Positions 24,230-35,083 of a DNA stretch of 64,000 nucleotides are shown here, piece after piece (position 1 is the first letter of the stretch; each line of letters begins with the position of its first letter). This stretch comes from Lentinus brumalis (Eukaryota > Basidiomycota > Agaricomycetes > Polyporales > Polyporaceae), in contig MARA01000006.1 of assembly GCA_001792895.1 (NCBI GenBank), positions 1,612,001 to 1,676,000 on the forward strand, read 5' to 3'. Made by a program: the position numbers and the translations under genes. The notes under the pieces are model-generated. The model was not told where the DNA came from and searched no databases. It was given only the letters and a program-made list of their open reading frames with translations.

Positions 24230-25361
24230 ATGGCTTTCGTCACGATATCTGGCTATCCGTCGTCTGGTAAGACGCGACGAGCGGAGCAGCTAAAGCAACA
24301 CTTTGAACGACGTCTTCAAGACCCGTCATATGACGGCCCACCTCTGAAGGTCGTCATCGTGTCGGACGACAGTCTCAACCTTCCTCGCAGTGTCTACGAT
24401 GGTCAGAACATACGTTCTCGTAGTCTCATCACATCACAGTTCAAGCTAACTGGTGCAGATGGACGAGCTGAGAAGCCCGCCAGGGGTGCATTGTTCACCG
24501 CGGTGCAAAGACAGATGGCCCAGGACACGATTCTCATAGTGGACTCCCTGAATTACATCAAGGGTTTCCGGTACCAGATGTACTGTGCCGCACGAGAGCA
24601 TAAGCTACGAGTCTGCACAGTGAGTGTTCTCCTCCTTCCACTTTGGCACAGCAGTCTGATGGAAACGAAGTAGGTGTTCGTGGTAGCGATGCACGACCAA
24701 TGTCGAGAGTGGAATGCATCTCGAAAGGATGGCCGCGCATATGCACCCGAGACGTAAAATTGCCGCCGCTACGATACCGTGAACTTTGCTAACATCGGCC
24801 ACCAGCCTAGAGAACCTACTGATGCGCTACGAAGAGCCATCGTCCATGGTGCGCTGGGATTCGCCGCTCTTCACGGTGCCTTGGACGGACGCAGATGTAC
24901 CGGCCGACGATATTTGGAAGGCTATCACGGAAGGCATCGTGAAGCCACCAAACGCAGGCACACAGGCGGTATGATCTCCACTCTTGAGGCTCTAGTCGTT
25001 GCTGACAGCAGACGTATGATCGTGCTTATTCGTCCAGGTCCCCAAAGCACCGACCGATGCGTTGCGGACCCTCGAGCACACCACCACCACTATGGTCGCC
25101 GCAATCATGGCAGAGCAAGCTGCATCCGGCGGCCTTGGCGGGCCCGTGACCTTGTCTCTCTCCTCGACGCTCAAACCAAAAGTCGATTTACCGTCCCGAA
25201 ACGTGACGCTCTCGGAACTGCAGAGGCTCAAGCGGCAGTTCGTGACCGTCCACAAAAAGGCCATCACCCTCGGGACAACGGAGAAGGGCGCGGTGGACTG
25301 GAGCGAAGAGAGCATAGCCGACAAGTTCGCGGTGTATATCGAGGGCAATCTGAAGCCATGA
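24230..25361 (+). CDS. KTI12: KTI12, Elongator-associated P-loop protein
   Basis: ATP-binding regulator of Elongator, needed for modification of the wobble uridine in tRNAs. Five exons: 24230-24401, 24459-24619, 24674-24753, 24806-24968, 25038-25361; 299 residues, the normal size. Motifs: FVTISGYPSSGKTRRAEQL (Walker A), VVIVSDDSLN, DGRAEKPARGALFTAVQR, DTILIVDSLNYIKGFRYQMY (Walker B) and MYCAAREHKLRVCTVFVVA. NLLMRYEEPSSMVRWDSPLF follows, and the C-terminal domain ends WSEESIADKFAVYIEGNLKP. All splice phases agree. The start ATG begins the first beta strand, as in the family. Confidence 0.95.
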
Positions 25362-25825
25362 GCAATTGTGCCATATCTCCTATCTCGTCGTGTACGACGC
25401 TCAATCCCGCCGTCGTCCACGGGTCAACGTTGGACTCGACGCGCGACTGATGCCCCGCTGGTGCGCTTGGTCGGCTGCTCCAGGTGAGTCGGTCATCTCA
25501 GCTCTCACTGTCGATCGCCGGTGGCCGCTATGTTGGCCGCATAATCGTCCCGGCAGGTATGAAGCAGCTCATCCGCGGTGTTCCGCGCCCCTTTCGTGAG
25601 GCGCGTGGCGACGAATGACCGCATACCGATGCTGCGCCTTGGTAGCGGCATTACCGCATTCGGAAGCGATCTATGGGTGCGTCGCGGCGTTTTCGGCTCC
25701 CAAATTCTAGAGTTGGGTCCCCAGTGGGTAGTGCGGATGCTTTGCGGGCGAGCAAATATAATGACTGGCTTGGTCCCTTCGAGGAATGCTTTTCCCAATA
25801 CCTCCCGCGGTCCTCCCTCTCATCA
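25362..25825. other. Intergenic, no gene seen
   Basis: 464 bases. The frame of the 7TM gene is open upstream of its chosen ATG to about 25673, so a longer N-terminus cannot be excluded. Confidence 0.4.
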
Positions 25826-27569
25826 ATGAACAATGTACCTCGTGCCGCCGCGACGATGTCGACCGTGCAATTCTCGGGCGTTGGGATGGAGATCCTCAGC
25901 TCACTTGTGCACTTTTTCGGTGGGTGCCATCATGCTGCCCGGTGAACCAATCATTCTGAATATTCCTCGACACGCAGGCGTGTCGATAGTGTCGTACATG
26001 TTAGCCCTGAAGCTCACGCCGTCTGATGTCACGTCTTTCACGCTGCGCCACATGACCTGCGCACGCTCTCTCGTACTCCTCAATCTCATCGACTCGTGAG
26101 TGATCTGGCTCGTCGCCCCGAATTATGCTCATGACATACCTTTGGTAGATGGGCATTCTTGTTCTTGAGTAATTGCATATCATATATTCATTCAGTCGTT
26201 GTTAACCACTCCTTCAGCGGGCGTTCTCATTCACGGAGCGGGCATGGAGCTCAGTGGGACCGTCTGTCTCCTGGGCATCCTCAATTGCATCATCTTCTAC
26301 AGTTTATCCAAGATTCTCATCTACCTGTTCCTCGGTATGCGTACCTTCTCTGCCACGAGCGTTTTCGACCCATCTCTGACGTTCCCGCAGCTGAGAAGGT
26401 CCTCGTTGTCTGGAATCCCTTTAAGCGGAGATTCCAGTCCAAGGTCTATCTCGGCTGTCTGGCAGCATTGCTCGTCTACTTGGGCGTCGTCATATACATG
26501 ATTTTGGGTGCGTAACTTATGCTTCGCCGGTGGTGCTTCCGCTGATGGCAGCGGCTTGTGCAACTAGGACGCATTTCGCTTTTCCGCGATGATGGCGCCT
26601 GCGTAATAGGACTGACCCGATCTGCCTCCCTCGCACTGCTCATCTATGATCTGTGCGTAATTCTCGCATAATCCGTGCATCAATCCCCCGTTCAAACTTG
26701 ATTGACCTGGTGCATCTGCAGGTGCATCAATGTCCTCCTCACGTCGCTCTTCGTCTGGCCTCTGCTGAAACGTGACTTTGCCACGAATGCACTGAGGGCT
26801 GTCGCCATACGCACACTCTGGTTTGTAGAAATCTCTCTCGCACTTAGCACGAGCATTGATGAGGCGTACGCTCACAGGGCCGCCGGCGTCGCTCTCACCA
26901 CGTCCTGCATCAACATCCTCGTGCTCACCATCATGCACGGCCGGGAGCTCGCATGGGTCTGCCTCGCCAGCTGCGGGACGGACGTCGTGATCAACGCCCT
27001 GGTGCTCTGTTGGGTGACCTCCGGCCAGCACGACAGGGGCTCGCAGCCCCGCGACTCGCACGTCCACACCAGCAGCAAGTACTCCGCCACCGCCTCCACC
27101 TCCGACACTGCACACTGCGACCAGCCCCCCTCCATCCACAGCCGCTTCTCGAAGGTGTTCCCCGTCGCTCGCGGGTACCGTCGATGTCGATGTCGCTGCC
27201 GACACACAATTGCGCACCGGTCCCGAGGCCGAGGTCGAGGTTGTGCCCGCCGACCAGACCGACATGCAAGCCCCGAGAGTCAGCTTCGGCTCTGACTGCG
27301 AGACTTTGTCGTCCCCCATCTCTCCCGTCCCCGAGCAACCGACGGGCAATGGCATCGAGGAGGAGGAGATTGGGGCGACGCCGCTGCTCCGTACCCCACT
27401 CCTTGCATACTCGTCGCCGATGACGCGCAGCGGCAGCAACACTCTCCTGAGCCGGCACAACGCAGGGCCTGCGGCGCCGGGTGGCGAGCCTTCGAGCTGG
27501 CATGCGCATCCGCCGACGAGCAGCGCGTCCTCGCCGACGGCGCGCTCATCGCAGGGCACGCGGGGTTAG
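25826..27569 (+). CDS. Seven-transmembrane protein of a basidiomycete family
   Basis: Multi-pass membrane protein, ligand and partners unknown. Exons: 25826-25919, 25978-26095, 26149-26168 (20 nt), 26218-26334, 26391-26507, 26568-26652, 26722-27569. Hydrophobic helices include GVSIVSYMLALKL, LVLLNLIDSWAFLFL, GTVCLLGILNCIIFYSLSKI, VYLGCLAALLVYLGVVIYMI, ALLIYDLCINVLLTSLFVW, AAGVALTTSCINILVLTIMH and CLASCGTDVVINALVLCWV. The IYDLxIN and HGxELAWVCLASCGTDVxxN blocks are what I associate with a basidiomycete 7TM family of unknown function. After the last helix is a Ser/Thr-rich cytoplasmic tail. The literal frame ends at 27295; removing one C from the run at 27160-27163 opens a 120-codon tail (SLAGTVDVDVAADTQL...) to 27569, which looks more natural. 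The 20-nt exon 3 and the N-terminus are the least certain parts. Confidence 0.7.
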
Positions 27570-27904
27570 AGATCACCGTGACGAGGGAGACAGACATCCT
27601 CACAGACGATGTTCAGCCTGCCCCGCGGTCGGCTCGCGAGAGGAGGGCAAGGAGGTGTCCTGGATCTTCTCCAGGGACCAGCATGAGTGCCTTGGAGAGG
27701 AGATGGCGGGTTTGATAGTTTACGCATCACGCATTGAGAGGTCACAATGAATTGTACATGTATCGTATGTAAGATTTTACCAGATGGAGATCATGAAGAA
27801 ACGTTGAGGCCCTGAGGCCGTTGACAAATTCGCCCTAGTCTCAGGACGAAAGAGTCCTAGACAGGCCACAGACCAAGGTCTGTCGACAAAAGACGCAAAA
27901 TATA
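27570..27904. other. Intergenic, no gene seen
   Basis: 335 bases between the 7TM gene and tRNA-Lys; probably 3' UTR and tRNA leader. Confidence 0.5.
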
Positions 27905-27994
27905 GCCCGCCTAGCTCAATCGGACAGAGCGTCAGACTCTTACTGTGCTTTGCGGGATTATCTGAAGGCTGCGAGTTCGACCCTCGCGGTGGGC
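27905..27994 (+). tRNA. tRNA-Lys(CTT) with a 17-nt intron
   Basis: Same mature sequence as the tRNA-Lys at 12.1 kb except for a C/T change in the D loop (GGACAGAGC against GGATAGAGC). Acceptor GCCCGCC/GGTGGGC, anticodon stem TCAGA/TCTGA, anticodon CTT, T arm GAGTTCGACCCTC. The intron lies in the same place but is 17 nt and unrelated in sequence. Confidence 0.93.
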
Positions 27995-28125
27995 TATGGG
28001 ATGACATTCTCAAAAATTTTTGGTACTTCGTACATACGACGATCGAACCCAAGACATTCTCGATGTGCTGCCAGCGGCGGATGACGCAGAAGGCGAAGCA
28101 GTGGTATTGCCAAACAAGAGGATAA

Positions 28126-29443
28126 CTAATACCGAGGAGAGTATATACGAAGCGAGTTCACTTCCCAATACGCACTCTGGAAAGCCTGCGGATTGTTGTT
28201 CACGTCTGTGACATCCATGAGCTGAAATCAAACGACTGAACGTCCTCAGACAATGCACTCACAGTCATTGCAGTCGCCTGGGCAGCCAGACGCTGAGTAC
28301 GCAGTGCCTGCCCAGTCTCCCTGTAACGCGTCGCAGCACCGTATCAACATCGTCCCTTCCAAGTAAGTTGAAATCTGGAAGACACTCACGCAGAAGGTCA
28401 AGTCGAACACGAAGACGTGCGGATCAAAGTGGCCCGCATAGTCGCAGTTGTCGGAGAGCGGGAACACGGCGTCGGGCTGGCCCCACCACGCGGTCGGGTA
28501 GAGGCTCGCGGGCGCGAAGAGGCCGGTGGGCGGGGGCGCGCGGACCTCGAGGGGGACGCGCGGGTCGTCGCGGGCCCAGAACCAGATGCGCACCGCGGGG
28601 CCGCTGGCGTCCCTGCTGCGGACCATGACGAAGAAGCCGCCCCCAGCGGCGTTGAAGGCGGAGCCGTAGGACGCGGGGGTGCCGAACTGGACGCCGCAGC
28701 CCTGGTTGAAGTTTACGCTGGCGTCGCAGTCGGTCGCGGTGACGTTCCTGGGGTGGGACGGTACCTGGGTGAGACGAGTGCGCAAGGGGAAGGGGAGGTG
28801 GTGGGCGACGTACCCTGACATGAAGCGGTCCGGGGGACCTGCAGAAGACATCGTGCAGCCCGGAGTGGTGTGGAGGGAGGCGAGATTTGCGTTGTTTGAG
28901 TTGACACCTGTCGTGCGGTTAGTAGGCTCTTCGTCTGCGTCGGAGAGGCGGGATGGACCTTCGATGATGTCTATCTCGCCTCCGTGCGGCCACGGGCCCG
29001 CCTGGCTGAGGGACCAGAAGGCGGGCCAGGTTGCACATCCCTCGGGCATGTGCTGGAGGTCGAGGACGACGACGGCCTCGTCGTAGGCCTTGTTAGACTT
29101 GATGCGGACGCTGCCTCTGCCCCGGCCGTTGGGATCAACGGTGTTTTGGGAGTCGGCACGCATGATGAACTTATCATCGGAAGCTGCGTGGAAGTCCGAG
29201 GTCAGCAACATAGGCTCCGAGCACTATCGGCAGGCTATAAGACGCACCGAAGGTGAGGTTCGATGCGAGGGCGGTCGCTTGGTCGAGGTAGTTGACGCGG
29301 CCGTGTGTTGGGTCGTCGAACGTCTCCCACGTCCAACTCTGGAGGAAGTCGTGTCCGACGTAGGAGTCGGCAAGGAAGAAGTTGGCACTGGCGGGGCGCA
29401 TAAGGAGCGCAGCAAGAGGAAGAAGAGGGTATCGAGTACGCAT
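28126..29443 (-). CDS. Secreted GH16 endo-1,3(4)-beta-glucanase-like hydrolase
   Basis: Glycoside hydrolase family 16, cutting beta-1,3/1,4-glucans such as fungal wall glucan or laminarin. Six exons: 29443-29248, 29183-28959, 28907-28814, 28747-28390, 28320-28263, 28205-28126; 336 residues. Signal peptide MRTRYPLLPLAALLMRPASA. Core: SWTWETFDDPTHGRVNYLDQ, GCATWPAFWSLSQAGPWPHG and GEIDIIEG (catalytic E-x-D-x-x-E). NANLASLHTTPGCTM, WARDDPRVP and VFVFDLTFCGDWAG follow. The end is VNNNPQAFQSAYWEVNSLRI, typical of fungal GH16 laminarinase-like enzymes. The intron after GEIDIIEG has a perfect CTACTAAC branch site and is 51 nt without a stop, so it can be mistaken for coding. Secretion is inferred from the N-terminus and paired cysteines. 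Confidence 0.93.
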
Positions 29444-30067
29444 GGTAGAACGGGTCTCGCAGAGGTCGGCGGGTTGCGGTGCTTGCCAGGCGGAGGAGGG
29501 GGCGCACGTAGAGCAGGATGGCGAACATGCAGACCGCGGCGAGGACTCTTAAAGGACCGAGCACCGTGCTGCCGTTCGCTGTGCCGGCCATTCTCGAACC
29601 AGAGGCTGGCATTGTGCCCCGGTTCGCTGCCGAACTAGAGTGGTATCTAATAGAGCCCGCGATGTTACTGGGCAGCTGCGCGTGTGCTGCTGGGCATACG
29701 CACCGAGCTGTAGCTTGTGGTCCGCGTCAGAGTAGGTTCGGGTGCAAAGGCTTATCGGCGGGCAGAGAGGCGCACATCGTCTGCGTTAGCCGTCTGGCGC
29801 AGGGCGGGAAGGCGCTCGTCGCGACGTCGAAGCAGCGAGCAGTGGCAGACGACACACGACGCCCGGATCTCGATCGCGATCGTACCATCTTGAGCCGACC
29901 CATGTCCAGATATGGAAGGTCTCTAGGAATGTGGCAACTCCGCCCGCCAGAGACTTATATTCGCCGTCGCGCATCGAGCGGCCAGTCTCCTTCTTTCCCC
30001 TCCTTTCGTCGTTCGCCTGCCTGCCCGGTGCACCGCTCGCTCGCTTTCGCATTGCTTTCGTCCCACC
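29444..30067. other. Intergenic, divergent promoter region
   Basis: 624 bases between two genes for secreted hydrolases (GH16 and an aspartic protease) transcribed apart. They could share control, but no shared element is obvious to me. Confidence 0.45.
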
Positions 30068-31983
30068 ATGCTGGCTCATCTCCTCCTTTCGCTGGCCGTT
30101 CTCTCCCTTAGCCTCACCGGCGTGCAAGCTACACCAGTTCGACAGACCGGCGCGCCCATCCGCATGAGGATACGCTCCCCTTCTACGCATTTCTATCGGA
30201 GGATAGACGACGCGCAGGCGCAGTATGACATTCCGCTCTTCGACCCCACTGCCCCAGTGAGTCCTCTGCATATAACCACTCTTACACCGGCGCCTCAACA
30301 ATAAAACAGCTCCGCGAAAGGAAGGACATGGTCTTCAAGTACCTGGGCGCAGTCCAGAAGTTGAATGGGATCGGGCTCCATCCGGACCCTCATGCTGAGG
30401 CCGGATACTCGCCCTTCGACGCCGACTCTGCTCTTGACGCTCTGACCGTGAATCATGCTCAACTGCAAACTCAGGATGCGACCAGCGTGCATGCCCTTTC
30501 GGATCCCAGCGGTGGTACCCCAGACGTGATCGGAGGCTTGCCTCCGGTGGGACAGAAGACGGCAAAGATGCCCCTCACGGACGACATGCAGGGCTCAATG
30601 GACGTTCTCTACAAGGGCCCGATTGAGCTGGGCACTCCGCCGCAACCCCTCTACGTCCAGATCGATACTGGCTCGGCTGACCTCTGGGTGCCGTGCAAGT
30701 GCAGAAACTGTATCAACGACCAGTTCAAGTCTCGGCAGAGCTCAACGTACAACGGCTCGAGTGCGGAGTGCTCGATGAATTACGTGCGCCTGTCCAGTCA
30801 CGAAATGATAGGTTGGTGCTGATAATCCGCACTCCAGGCGACAGGTAGCGCCTCAGGCGTGGTGGCGCAAGAAGTAGTCTCAATAGGCGACATGACCGTG
30901 AAGAATCAGACTTTCTGCGCGGTGCATGAGGTGTCTGAAGACCTGAACGACGAGGACATCAGCGGCATCCTGGGCCTTGCCTACGGGGCTATCGCGGCAC
31001 TTGCAGGACTGACGGTCTTCGAGAATCTGCTCAAGCAGCAGAAGGTCTCGGCCAGTGTCTTCGGCGTACACCTGACAAGACACCTGCCGGACGGTTCTGA
31101 GGTAAGTAGCTCGTACGACGACGATGCTGGCTGGCGCTCACCTGCAACAGCTCTGCTTAGGCGGCGCCGATTTGACGAAGGCCACCGGTCCAATCTCTTG
31201 GATCCCAGTCGTGTCCCGCGTCAGTATCGAGCCTCTCACTTCGTGGTCGTTTACTGACGGAACCGCGCCTCAGACCTACTGGTCGGTTCGTACGGATGGT
31301 GTATCCATCGACGAGTCGCAGGCAGTGTCCATGGACTTGACGGCGGTGAATGGCTCATTGGTTCGGGCAAACCAACGAGGCGACTGAATCATTTTGTGCA
31401 GATCATTGACACCGGCGCGTCCCTGATGTACCTGCCGGCTGAATTTGCGAGGGCTGTCTACGCATTGGTGCGCACATCTATAACCCTGAGGGCTCTCTAT
31501 TCACGAGTCTCGCCTGCAGATTCCCGGTTCAGCCATAACGCTGCAGTACGGAGGCGGTGAGTCCCGCACCTCTCCAAATAGAAACAGATCCGCTCAACGC
31601 TAGTCAGAGTTCTGGTCATACCCGTGTAACGCCACGGTGAGCCCGAAGCTGTGGATGGGAGGTCAACCGTACGCCATGCATCCATCCGACTTCAACTTGG
31701 GTAGGATGGACTCGGATCCGACGTACGTACAGCGCCCTCCCACTCGAGACAGCATCCTCACGTCAAAGGACACAGGATGTGCATAGGCAGCATCGTTCCT
31801 ATGGATACCAGCTTAGGTGAGGGCCTCTGCATCCTCGGGGACGCCTGGCTCAAATCCTGTGAGTACGGGCGACTCAGCGGAGGTATCGATCCAGTCTGAC
31901 ATGTCGGTCACCCAACAGGGTACGCCGTGTTCGACTACGCCGGGAGAGTGGGCTTGGCGCCGAGTATCAACAACCAGGACTGA
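30068..31983 (+). CDS. Pepsin-like aspartic protease (A1), secreted
   Basis: Aspartic endopeptidase made as a zymogen. Ten exons: 30068-30256, 30310-30783, 30838-31101, 31151-31219, 31274-31345, 31402-31467, 31520-31556, 31608-31722, 31776-31858, 31919-31983; 477 residues, all phases consistent. Signal peptide MLAHLLLSLAVLSLSLTGVQA, then a propeptide of about 145 residues. Mature domain: GPIELGTPPQPLYVQIDTGS with ADLWVPC (first catalytic Asp), ATGSASGVVAQEVVSIGDM (flap; the usual Tyr-Gly reads NYATG here), ISGILGLAYGAI, IIDTGASLMYLP (second Asp) and ILGDAWLKSWYAVFDYAGRV near the end. The substitution at YGTGS is worth noting: the splice I chose gives N-Y-A-T-G-S. The protein ends AGRVGLAPSINNQD, so no GPI anchor is seen. 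Confidence 0.92.
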
Positions 31984-32184
31984 AGCAAGCGAAGGGGGGC
32001 TCCACCGTCTCAGCACAGGAGAGGATCGCCGAAACAGCATTCTATTCATGTATCCTATCACATCCTATCAGCAACGCCACACTCCTTTGCGCATACAGCG
32101 AGACCCACCTAAGCAATTTTTGCGTGGGGACTGTGTGCTAGAGATATCCCATGAACAGCACAAACGCGAGCACCGACCCGCCGA

Positions 32185-33195
32185 TCAGGAAGACTTGGAC
32201 TTGGCGCCAGTCCGCCCAGCGGGGCGGCTGCCCCCGAGCACCTTGCGCCGCTGCTTGATCATATGTGTGTACATCACATACAGCCCTGACAACGAAGCTC
32301 AGCACAAGCAACGCGATCGCGGCGGGGCCGCCGAAGCCCGCGCGCGCGTCCCCATGAACGAATGCGCCCCACTTACCAGGCCACCAGATGGCGAAGAGGA
32401 GCTCGCGCACGTTGGTGTGCAGGTCGGCGTGGAGGCCGAAGGCGGGGTGCGGGAGGGTCGCGTAGATGAGGAACGCCTCGGAGGACGCGCCGGTCGGGTA
32501 GAGGATGTAGAAGAGGGTGTAGCGGAGGAAGACGAGGAGGCGGGACTCGTGCCCGAGGAGGGAGCAGGCGTAGTAGGAGTAGCGCACGACTTCGGTGAGG
32601 GCCCAAGAGAGGACCATGGATGCGTAGAACGGGTTCGTGTGCGTCTGTGTGGCAGGTATGAGAGAGGAGAGGGTGTGAGCCGTGTACGCATGGCAGGGGG
32701 TCAGGTGGGGACGGAGGGAGGGGGTAAGACTGAGCAAGAGAGGCAGACGCACCTGAGAGAACTGGCCCGTGATGCCCCAGACGAGGTAGAGCCGGCTCGA
32801 GACCTGAATGAGGGTCGTCGAGAGCGGGCTGCGCACCCACCCGAGCAGGACGTGCAGCACCTCGAGCACGGCGAAGCTCTGAACGATCGCCGTGTCCGCG
32901 CCGACCTCCGCGTACGCGCCGGCGGCGCGCCCTACGAGCGACGACGGGCGCAGTTTGGAGCCATCGAGGTTGAGGACGACGGTGAGCGTGCGGAGGAGGA
33001 GGTAGGACCAGCCGAGGGCGGAGAGGATGTTGTAGAGCACGAGGTAGTACTTTACGAGCGTCGGGGGGCCTGCGTGGAGCGTGTCATGCGTCAGCGGAGG
33101 CGGGCTGGGGCGAGTCGACGTGTCTGCTCACCTCTCTTCGTTTTGGGCACGGCCGGGAGAGGCTTCTCGGCTTTGACTTCCTCGACGAATGCCAT
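32185..33195 (-). CDS. PHS1: 3-hydroxyacyl-CoA dehydratase PHS1
   Basis: ER membrane enzyme of the very-long-chain fatty acid elongation cycle; it removes water from 3-hydroxyacyl-CoA. Four exons: 33195-33132, 33069-32753, 32644-32377, 32285-32185; 249 residues, all phases consistent. Motifs: GPPTLVKYYLVLYNILSALG, FAVLEVLHVLLGWVRSPLST, TLIQVSSRLYLVWGIT, VLSWALTEVVRYSYYA and FILYPTGASSEAFLIY. In the last, the Tyr and the Glu seven residues on fit the catalytic pair known for yeast Phs1. The C-terminus is basic and ends KSKSS; a KxKxx-type tail would suit ER retention. About six hydrophobic segments are visible. The last intron is stop-free, so an unspliced reading gives a false longer C-terminus. 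Confidence 0.95.
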
Positions 33196-33738
33196 GGTCG
33201 TGTCGTGTCGTGTCGCGTCGTGATCGTCGGAGACGAAGTCGCGCTGAGCAGTGACGCCGACTGGGAGCGTCCGCGCTCAGCCGCGCTCCGAGAGGCCGTG
33301 ATCCTTGTGCTCTCCTCCTCATCTTGTCCCCAAACGTGATGCCATTGCTTGCATGCCCTCATAGCTTGCTGGGTACTGTTTGTTCCACCCATGGTGACGT
33401 CGATGATGGTACGCACCAACGGTGAGTACGACCAATCGACCTGAGGCTCAGGGAACAGTGATCAGTGAGTACCGCATTCACTTCGTTTTGCGCGATCTGT
33501 CATTGACAGGCAACCACATCTGCAGGCGCCACACACTAGGACGTCGATACACTCCAACGCATGATGTAAAGACCGGCAGGATTTGTACGAGTGGGAGGAA
33601 TGTACGCGCGTATGCGCGGCAGCAACACTGGAATCGAGCGGTCTCGCCTCCTCTTGATGTGAGCAAGTATACCGATACGGTTGGCTTCAGTCCTCCTCGT
33701 CCTGCCACCAAGTGACTATCCCGAACTCCCGAATCCCC
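33196..33738. other. Intergenic, divergent promoter region
   Basis: 543 bases between PHS1 (-) and SDR-2 (+). A short GTGTC pentamer run starts just upstream of the PHS1 ATG. No gene seen. Confidence 0.45.
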
Positions 33739-34722
33739 ATGCCAGCTCTCGCCGCCGTCCGCGCTGCAAACGCAGCCTTCTCCCCCGCCTACTTCCCCGT
33801 CGCCGTCTTCGTTGGAGGAACGTCGGGCATCGGACGTGCAACCGCAGAAGCCTTCGCGCGCTACACCAAGGGCAACGCCCATATCGTCATCGTCGGGCGC
33901 AACAAGAGCGCTGCGGACGAAATCATCGCGTCCTTCCCCAAACCCACCGAGCCCGCAGCGAAACACGAGTTCGTGCAATGCGACGTCTTCCTCATGCGCA
34001 ACATCCAGGCGACCACGGCAGCCCTTCGTGAGCGGCTTCCCAAGATCAACTTCCTTGTGCTCTCCCCCGGGCTCCTGAAATTTCGCGGGCGTGACGAGAC
34101 TGCGGAGGGCATCGACAAGCGGCTTGGGCTGCACTACTATGCGCGCTGGAAGTTCCTGTACGACCTCCTCCCGCTCGTGCGCAAGGCGAAGGATGCCGGG
34201 GAGGACGCGAAGGTCATGTCGGTGCTCGCCCCTGGCCACGGCGGGCCGGTCAACCTGGACGACCTCGCGATGAAGAAGAGCTATAATTTCGCGAAGGCGC
34301 GCCTCGCCTCGCCAACGTACACGGACCTCATGTTCGAGGTGAGTCTTCCCAGTGATATCACTACCCACTGCGTTGCGTTCTCAGACGCGTATCCCTAGCA
34401 CTACGCCAAGGAGAATCCGGACCTTGCGTTCATCCACATCTATCCCGGCCTGGTTGCGACGCCCCTCATCTTCGCCTCACACTGGGCTTTCCGTCCCTTA
34501 AACTACCTACTCAAGGCGTTCGCCACCACACCGGAAGACTGCGCCGAGTATATGCTGTATGGGCTTTTCCAGACCGAGAAGGGCTTTTCACGGCGAAACC
34601 AGACAGGAGACGACATCGGAGACTACAGGCACTATGGCTCCGAAGAAGAGAGGGAGCGCGTCTGGGAGCACTCGAAGGAAGAGATTGAACGCGCTCTGGC
34701 AGTCAAGATCGACGCTGCGTAG
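33739..34722 (+). CDS. Short-chain dehydrogenase/reductase, SDR-2 (intact)
   Basis: NAD(P)-dependent oxidoreductase; substrate unknown. Two exons, 33739-34338 (exactly 600 nt) and 34399-34722; 307 residues, no defects. GGTSGIGRATAEAFARY is the cofactor turn and YNFAK fits the YxxxK active site. Upstream of it the usual SDR serine strand reads VMSVLAPG, as in a fungal subgroup with SVLAxG at this place. IYPGLVATPL follows the intron. Closest in the window is SDR-1 (shared KHEFVQCDVF, HYAKENPDLAF). The next gene, F-box paralogue 2, converges on it. No signal or membrane segment, so probably cytosolic. Confidence 0.93.
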
Positions 34723-35083
34723 GCCAGATTTGGCTGGATGTCCTGTGCGGTACGTTACGTGTAAAACTTGTTGTTTCAGTAATTCCCGGCCACAAGGAGT
34801 GCATTTGTCTCCTAGATATTTGATTACGACAAGCATCGGCGTACCCAAACACAGCACGTACTGTATAAGTTCGGACCAGGCGGACCAGAGCACCAAGAGA
34901 GGGAGCAACCCATTGGCCGCTGTGCGCGCCGCCCCAAGATTGCAGTCGGGCGACACCTCATACTTCCACTCCTCGACCGATCCGAGTGAGATGTTACCGA
35001 GCGCCGCCAACCGTGACGAGCGTACGGATGATCGACTCGTAGCCGTACGATGCTTCAGAATACCTCCATGCATTTGAAGGACT
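34723..35083. other. Intergenic, convergent 3' flanks
   Basis: 361 bases between SDR-2 and F-box pseudogene 2, which converge. No gene seen. Confidence 0.5.

Noticed and set aside
27777..28052. Minus-strand open frame near 27.8-28.05 kb
   Set aside because: It runs across the tRNA-Lys gene on the other strand and has no protein features.
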